From positions 112,891,040-112,955,039 of the forward strand of contig CM045987.1 in assembly GCA_025175895.1 (NCBI GenBank): DNA of 64,000 nt, given 5' to 3'. Below the pieces are notes generated by a model, which searched no databases, was not told the DNA's origin, and worked only from the letters and a program-made list of their open reading frames with translations. The position numbers were made by a program, and so were the translations under genes. The DNA is from Wurfbainia villosa. Lineage: Eukaryota; Streptophyta; Magnoliopsida; Zingiberales; Zingiberaceae. Positions within the stretch are counted from its first letter, which is position 1. Each line of letters starts with the position of its first letter. Below are positions 59,056 through 64,000 of the stretch, one piece after another.

Positions 59056-60720
59056 ACGTTAGATTAGATTACCTTTATGCATGAGTTGTTCTCGCTATTC
59101 ATTGCGATGAAGATGATGAACAGACGAGAACAGTGAATTTGTCGAGTAAAGTGCCTGAGTAAGAAAGGTCTCACCCGATCACTTTAAGTGCTTGGGACAG
59201 AGCAAAGCACTTCGGTGAGTTGACCGAGTGAGAAATTGCAATTTCTCACTCGACGACTACCTTGGCCGAGCAGTTTAAGTGCTTGGCACTGGGAAGGAGT
59301 CGCGCGGCGAGTGCATGCCATTTTCTACTTGGGCTTGTCTATTGGGGCGAGAAGTGCGGCGCTTCTGCTTGGGCGAGAAGTGCTCGAGTACGGGGTGCTC
59401 GAGCACAGAGCACATGGTGCTCAGCTCGACGGGAAATTTGTGCCCGAGCACTTGGTGCTCATAGCACAATGCTCGGCGCAGACTTGAAGTGCTCGAACTT
59501 TGTGGTATTTAAAAGTTGCAAGGAGTACTCGGATCAAGTACTGTGACTAAGTCAACACTGGTTGACCACCAAAGTTGACAATGGTCAACTTGCATCATAA
59601 CCAAAGTGTCGAGTAGTTATAACAAGAACTCGAGATAAACAACTTAGATCAGAAGAAAGGCTTGGGGCACCGAAGGTGCTTGCCGAATTAGTTCTTGGTT
59701 GAGGTTGATTCATGATTAACTGAGGATGCTTGAATAAAATCCATGACTCAGAATTTGATTATCGATGTTTACAGTTGTCAGTGGAGATGATGGTCAAATG
59801 GACCTATCGATCGAAAACTCCTAAAGTAAAAAAAGATTGGTTTTCTTGATCATATGTGTGAGGTCTATGCTTGTATAAATTTAACTATACCGATTTTGTA
59901 TTGATTAGTTGGTTTTGTACTGACTCGATTAATTTCAATTTCGGATGGTATGGATGATTACTATGATGACCCGTCGTGATATGTTGAGAAACAAGCTCAG
60001 AGAAGCTATCCAGAGAATAGTTTATAATCTTGTAAAAGGGGTCATTGGACACATAGGGAGGCTTGATGGTCTTTTTTGGAGACTTGTGCAACAGGAGTTT
60101 CCGATACTCGACAACTATTGGATTTGGGCCTTGGTGCGAGCTCTACCAAACAATCTCTTGGTAGTTGCACATCACATATGAGGTTGTTATGAAGGGAGGA
60201 TAATATATATTGAATTGTGCTGATAACTACTTCAACACAAGGATCAGGAAGATCCATATGAGATTAATTCCAAGGAGATTGGAGAGAATTCTGAAATTGA
60301 TCAGCCTGAGTCTATCCTAGTGGAATCGTGAAAGATAGGACTTGAGATTATTACTACTGCACTAATATTTGTCCTAGTGTGAGTAGTAATAACCTATCTT
60401 GTCCAGTAGAGTTGTTTAGGTTATCAATGAAAATTGTTATATGTTAACAGTTTGTGGAAGTATATTATATGTTAACAAACTTTTTAAATAAGAAATGATT
60501 AGTTAATTTTCTTTTGAATCATGATTAGTTCTTTATATGAGATGTATGCTATATAATTGATCAATGATAGTCAGATTGGAAAATACAAATGATGAGTGGA
60601 AATTTTATTCACTTGATTTTGTAAACCAATTTAGATTTACATTGAGCCAATCAGAAATTGCATACATTGAATTTACACTGAATAAATAATTTGTTTATTG
60701 ACAACTAAAAACATCATAGT
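59056..60720 (+). other. Leader of element B
   Basis: About 1.66 kb before gag, long for a Copia element. 59240-59500 is rich in GTGCTCG and GAGCAC words, including the 12-bp palindrome GTGCTCGAGCAC at 59395-59406. Open frames here follow these repeats and show no family motifs. The remainder is AT-rich. Confidence 0.6.
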
Positions 60721-61560
60721 CGAACTCAACAAGGATGAGAAATTGAATAGGAAAAATTACAAAATCTGATACTTTAAGATACAATATATTCTTGAGGAAC
60801 AAGAGGTTCTTGAGGCTCTTCATTAGGTCATGGTGGAACCTGTTGATGGCACAACTGCGCAACACAGACTAGATCTTAATACCTATAGGGTATGGAAGAA
60901 AAAAGACTCCACTACTAACGGTGTATTGATTAGTTTAATGATGTATGACCTAGTTTTTGAGTATGATTCATATCCAACGGCTCATGCAGTCTGGGTAACC
61001 CTTAGGAATAGATACAGTAGAGTTAGTTCGAACAAGTTTTGATAGCTGACAATTAAATTTGGCAGCTATAAGAAGCATCCGAATGTTTCCATGGTTCAAC
61101 ATTTAAGAGAGATGTTGAATATGATTCGGAAGCTTAAAACTGCAGGTCATGAGTTGACCGATGAACAAGAAGTTTAAGTAGTTATACATTCCCTTCCTAA
61201 TTCTTGGGAAACTATGAAGTAAAACCTGACTCACAGTAAGAGTATCAAGTCTTTCATTGATGTCTCATGTCAGGTTAAATTGGAGGTGGAGCGAGTTGAA
61301 TCCACAAGGATTTCAGGACAAGCTTATGTAGCTATCGGTTCTGTCGGATTATTAGGATCCAAGAAAAAGAAATAGTTCAAGAAAGAAAAAGGAAAGGGAA
61401 AGGAAGCTAATGTTGCTGCTGAAGTAGGCCTAAACAAGAAGGAAAAAAGAAGACCGGAAAGAAATCTAAAGGTTGTGGCAAGAAGGGGCACTTTGCTCGG
61501 GAATGTACTGAGCCAAAAAAAAAAAAGGTAAATCCAAGACCGTCCTCTTTTCCTGAGCAT
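60720..61560 (+). pseudogene. gag: Gag remnant of element B
   Basis: Copia Gag words: LNKDEKLNRKNY, then YRVWKKKDSTTNGVLISLM and HAVWVTLRNRYS (60830-61040), QHLREMLNMIRKLKTAGHELTDEQ (61085-61170, location only), and SLPNSWETMK. A single knuckle GCGKKGHFAREC near 61475-61510 has serine in place of the first cysteine. Stops at several sites. Confidence 0.75.
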
Positions 61561-61575
61561 TATGTTGCTAGCTCA

Positions 61576-61780
61576 TTGTTATTAGCTGATTCTTATCCTT
61601 TGTGGATTATAGATTCAGGAGCAACCAATCATGTAACTCGGGAGCAAATTACATTCGTGGAGTACCATCGAGTATCAGCTCGTAACCAATGGATATATAA
61701 AAACAATGCAAGGGTTGAAGTCAAAAGAGTTAGCACTAGCAAACTCAACCATCGTGGTGGATGAACCCTGTTTTTACATG
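61576..61780 (+). pseudogene. pol: Protease remnant of element B
   Basis: LWIIDSGATNHV at about 61600-61635 is the aspartic protease active site of Copia polyproteins (catalytic D in DSGA intact). Surrounding frame has a stop after about 60 codons. Confidence 0.78.
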
Positions 61781-62990
61781 ATGTCGTATATGCTTCTGAG
61801 ATTCGATGGAATTTAATTTCCGTTAATTATCTTCTTGGTTTGGGTTATTATATGAATTTTAACAGCCGATGTGTAGAACTTAAAATTGACTATGTGTCAA
61901 TTGGATATGGTTTTTTGACTAATGATTTTATGGTTTTTGATGCGGAGCTATATATCAATAGAAATAATGGTTGTTTTTCAAACACTGCTCTAACTAGTGA
62001 TACATATATATCTGATGATGTTTGACATGCTAGGTTAGGACATATAAAACAAGAACGAGTGAATCGGTTGGCTAGAGAGGACTTGTTAGGCTCTCGGGCT
62101 AAGATTAACTTATCTATATGTGAGCATTGTCTGGTTGGAAAAGCAACTAGGAAGTCATTTGGTAAGGCTATTAGAGCAGATTCTCCATTGCAATTAATTC
62201 ATTCGGATAATTGTGGTTCAATGAATGTGAAGGATAGGAATGGAGGTTTTTATTTCATTATATTTTTAGATGATTTCACTCGTTTCGGTAATGTGTATTT
62301 GATTTCTCATAAATCTGAAGCATGAGATTGCTTCATTCGTTATATGAACGAAGATGAGAATCAATTGGATCGTAAGGTTAAAACTTTACGTATTGACCGC
62401 GTAGGTGAATATTTATCTGATTTGTTCAAGACAATTTGTAATGATAAAGGGATTATTAGACAACTAACAATTCTAGAAACTCCACGTTAAAATGGGGTTA
62501 CTAAAAGAAGAAATAAGACTCTTCTTGAGATGATTAGGTTTATGATCACTCGGGCTAATTTGCTGATCTCCTATTGGGGAGATGCATTATTAGTAGTAAC
62601 CTATATACTTAACAGAGTGCCTTTAAAATCAATTTTATCTACCCCATATGAGCACTGGATAGGCAGGAAACCAGATTTGAATAATCCGAGACCTTAGGGG
62701 TCAACTGCCTATGATCATGATAATTCTCACACGTATAGAAAACTAGAACCTAGAGGTAAGAAATGTATCTTTATAAGATATTCAGAGACCTCCAAAGGTT
62801 ATGTTTTTATTGGTGAGAAACAAGATGAAACAATATCTGAAATAGAATTGAGACATGCAACTTTTCTCAAAACAAAGTTCTCAGCTAGAGGTGATGTTGA
62901 TAAAACAATTCCTCTGTTTGAGGAGGATGAGATATTATCAACAAAGAGGTGTCATAAGCGATGTCCGAGTTTGGTTAATCGAATGAGAGT
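61781..62990 (+). pseudogene. pol: Integrase remnant of element B
   Basis: Zinc domain HARLGHIKQERV to CEHC (62027-62131), preceded by TGA where tryptophan is expected. Core: LIHSDNCGSMNV, FYFIIFLDDFTRFGNVYLISHKSEA, then a TGA. ILNRVPLKSI and GKKCIFIRYSETSKGYVF follow in the C-terminal part. Stops at several points rule out activity. Confidence 0.82.
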
Positions 62991-63029
62991 AATTTGCCAA
63001 ATCATGAGTTGACTTCTTAACAGCTCAAC

Positions 63030-64000
63030 TTACGAAGAAGTATTTGTAAGATCAAACCTAAGAAGAAGTTTAATATTGAGAATGAGACAATGATGATACT
63101 TCCAGTTGACGATGATGAACCTCAATCCGTTAAGAAAGCATTGGGATGTAGTGTTAGAGAAAAATGGAAAACAACAATGGAAGAAGAGATAGAGTCGATG
63201 ATAAAGAATCAAGTTTGAGATTTAGTCAATCTTCTTTTTGGCCAAAAGGCTATTGGGAATAAGTGGATTCTCAAAATTAAGAGGAAAACTGATGAATCGA
63301 TTAATCGATACAAAGCTCACTTGGTTGCAAAAGGATATACCCAATTGGAGGGTATTGACTATGAAGAGATGTTTTCTCCCGTAGTGAAATTTGTGTCAAT
63401 CCAGGTCATTTTGGCTTTTATAGCACATTATGACTTGGAGTTACATCAAATGGATGTAAAAACTGCTTTTCTTAATGGCGAGTTTGACGAGGAAATCTAT
63501 ATGGTACAACTAGAAGGTTTCGTTGCTGAAAGCCAAGAGGGTAAAGTATGTAGACTTAAAAAGTTTATATATGAGCTAAAACAAGCGTTAAGACAATGGA
63601 ACATAAGATTTAATGAAGTCATTGTATCTTATGGTTTTGAAATAATTAATGAGGATCATTGTGTTTCTCTGGAAAGGGAAAAAGAAAAGTATTCATTTTA
63701 TTATTATATGTTGATGATATGCTAATAGCAGGAAATGACATAGGATTTGTGATAGAAGTCAAAGAGTGTTTTCATCGCAGTTTGACATAATAGATATGGG
63801 AGAAGCTGAATACATTTTAGGAGTAAAGATTGTGAGAGATCGATCTAAAAGATTTTTGAGTCTGTCTCAAGAGTCTTACATAAATAAGATGTTACAATAT
63901 TTCAAAGATATCCGATCAAGTAAATAAAGAATGTACACCTATTACGAAGGGTAATCGTTTAAGAAGAGTAGTGTCCCAATACTCTAAAAGAAATAAATAG
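63030..64000 (+). pseudogene. pol: Reverse transcriptase remnant of element B (cut by window end)
   Basis: Frame 63321-63725 carries KGYTQLEGIDYEEMFSPVVK, LHQMDVKTAFLNGE and EEIYMVQLEGF. The catalytic box YVDDM is at 63707-63721, intact but in the next frame, so one shift lies just before it. Then GEAEYILGVKI near 63795-63830. The sequence ends inside the RT/RNase H region. Confidence 0.85.

Larger units (their letters stand above)
58609..64000 (+). mobile_element. Element B: Ty1/Copia element, 5' part (continues beyond window)
   Basis: 5' LTR 58609-59042, primer site, long leader, then gag, protease, integrase and reverse transcriptase in Copia order on the + strand. RNase H and the 3' LTR are beyond 64000. 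Same pol family as element A. Frames contain several stops and shifts, so it is inactive as it stands. Confidence 0.87.

Overview
This is a plant nuclear DNA window. One host gene is clearly recognisable: the 5' part of an AUXIN RESPONSE FACTOR of the ARF6/ARF8 group, on the + strand at 43844-47279 as ten exons with canonical splice sites. Nearly everything else is nested transposable elements, mostly LTR retrotransposons primed by initiator tRNA-Met (primer sites TGGTATCAGAGC). Repeat density, element types and an RTE-type LINE tail fit a large-genome angiosperm. A monocot is possible, but the sequence alone does not settle this.

Layout. (1) 47-6519: element C1, a gag-only Copia element of Sirevirus-like organisation (LTR, primer site, gag with two CCHC knuckles and a coiled coil, non-coding stretch with several polypurine tracts, LTR) and no pol. 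It sits in what may have been a host reading frame. (2) 6520-8797: flanking DNA with a small decayed promoter-plus-ORF unit and a degenerate ~77-bp repeat array. (3) 8798-41993: Copia element A, lacking its 5' end and split within RNase H by a minus-strand gag-only element M (10956-39775). M in turn holds a solo LTR inside its own LTR (12246-13857), two further solo LTRs with perfect 5-bp target duplications (14518-15901 and 15965-17037), and an 18.8-kb Ty3/Gypsy complex with three LTRs and two internal regions (17503-36301). (4) 41994-43843: AT-rich intergenic DNA, then a GC-richer promoter and leader with a short upstream ORF. (5) 43844-47279: the ARF exons. (6) 47280-64000: no further ARF exon is visible. 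Instead there is a truncated RTE tail with a 21-bp target duplication, a Tourist-like MITE with an extreme GC-rich core, an RTE endonuclease remnant, and element C2 (C1 family). C2 is interrupted by a Gypsy-type solo LTR (54589-57097) and, in its 3' LTR, by Copia element B, whose gag, protease, integrase and RT run off the window end.

Relationships. C, M and the solo LTR at 15965 share LTR words: a CAGTCGACTG palindrome family in U3, GGAGTAG plus AACC in U5, and a C-rich run followed by TCTAGC near the 3' end. They therefore look like one clade of parasitic gag-only elements that need pol from elsewhere. A and B are one autonomous-type Copia family, both decayed. The Gypsy complex and the solo LTR at 54589 are two related families whose long LTRs carry tandem arrays of hairpin-forming units. 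Nesting order can be read directly: A, then M into A, then solo LTRs and the Gypsy complex into M; and C2, then a solo LTR and B into C2.
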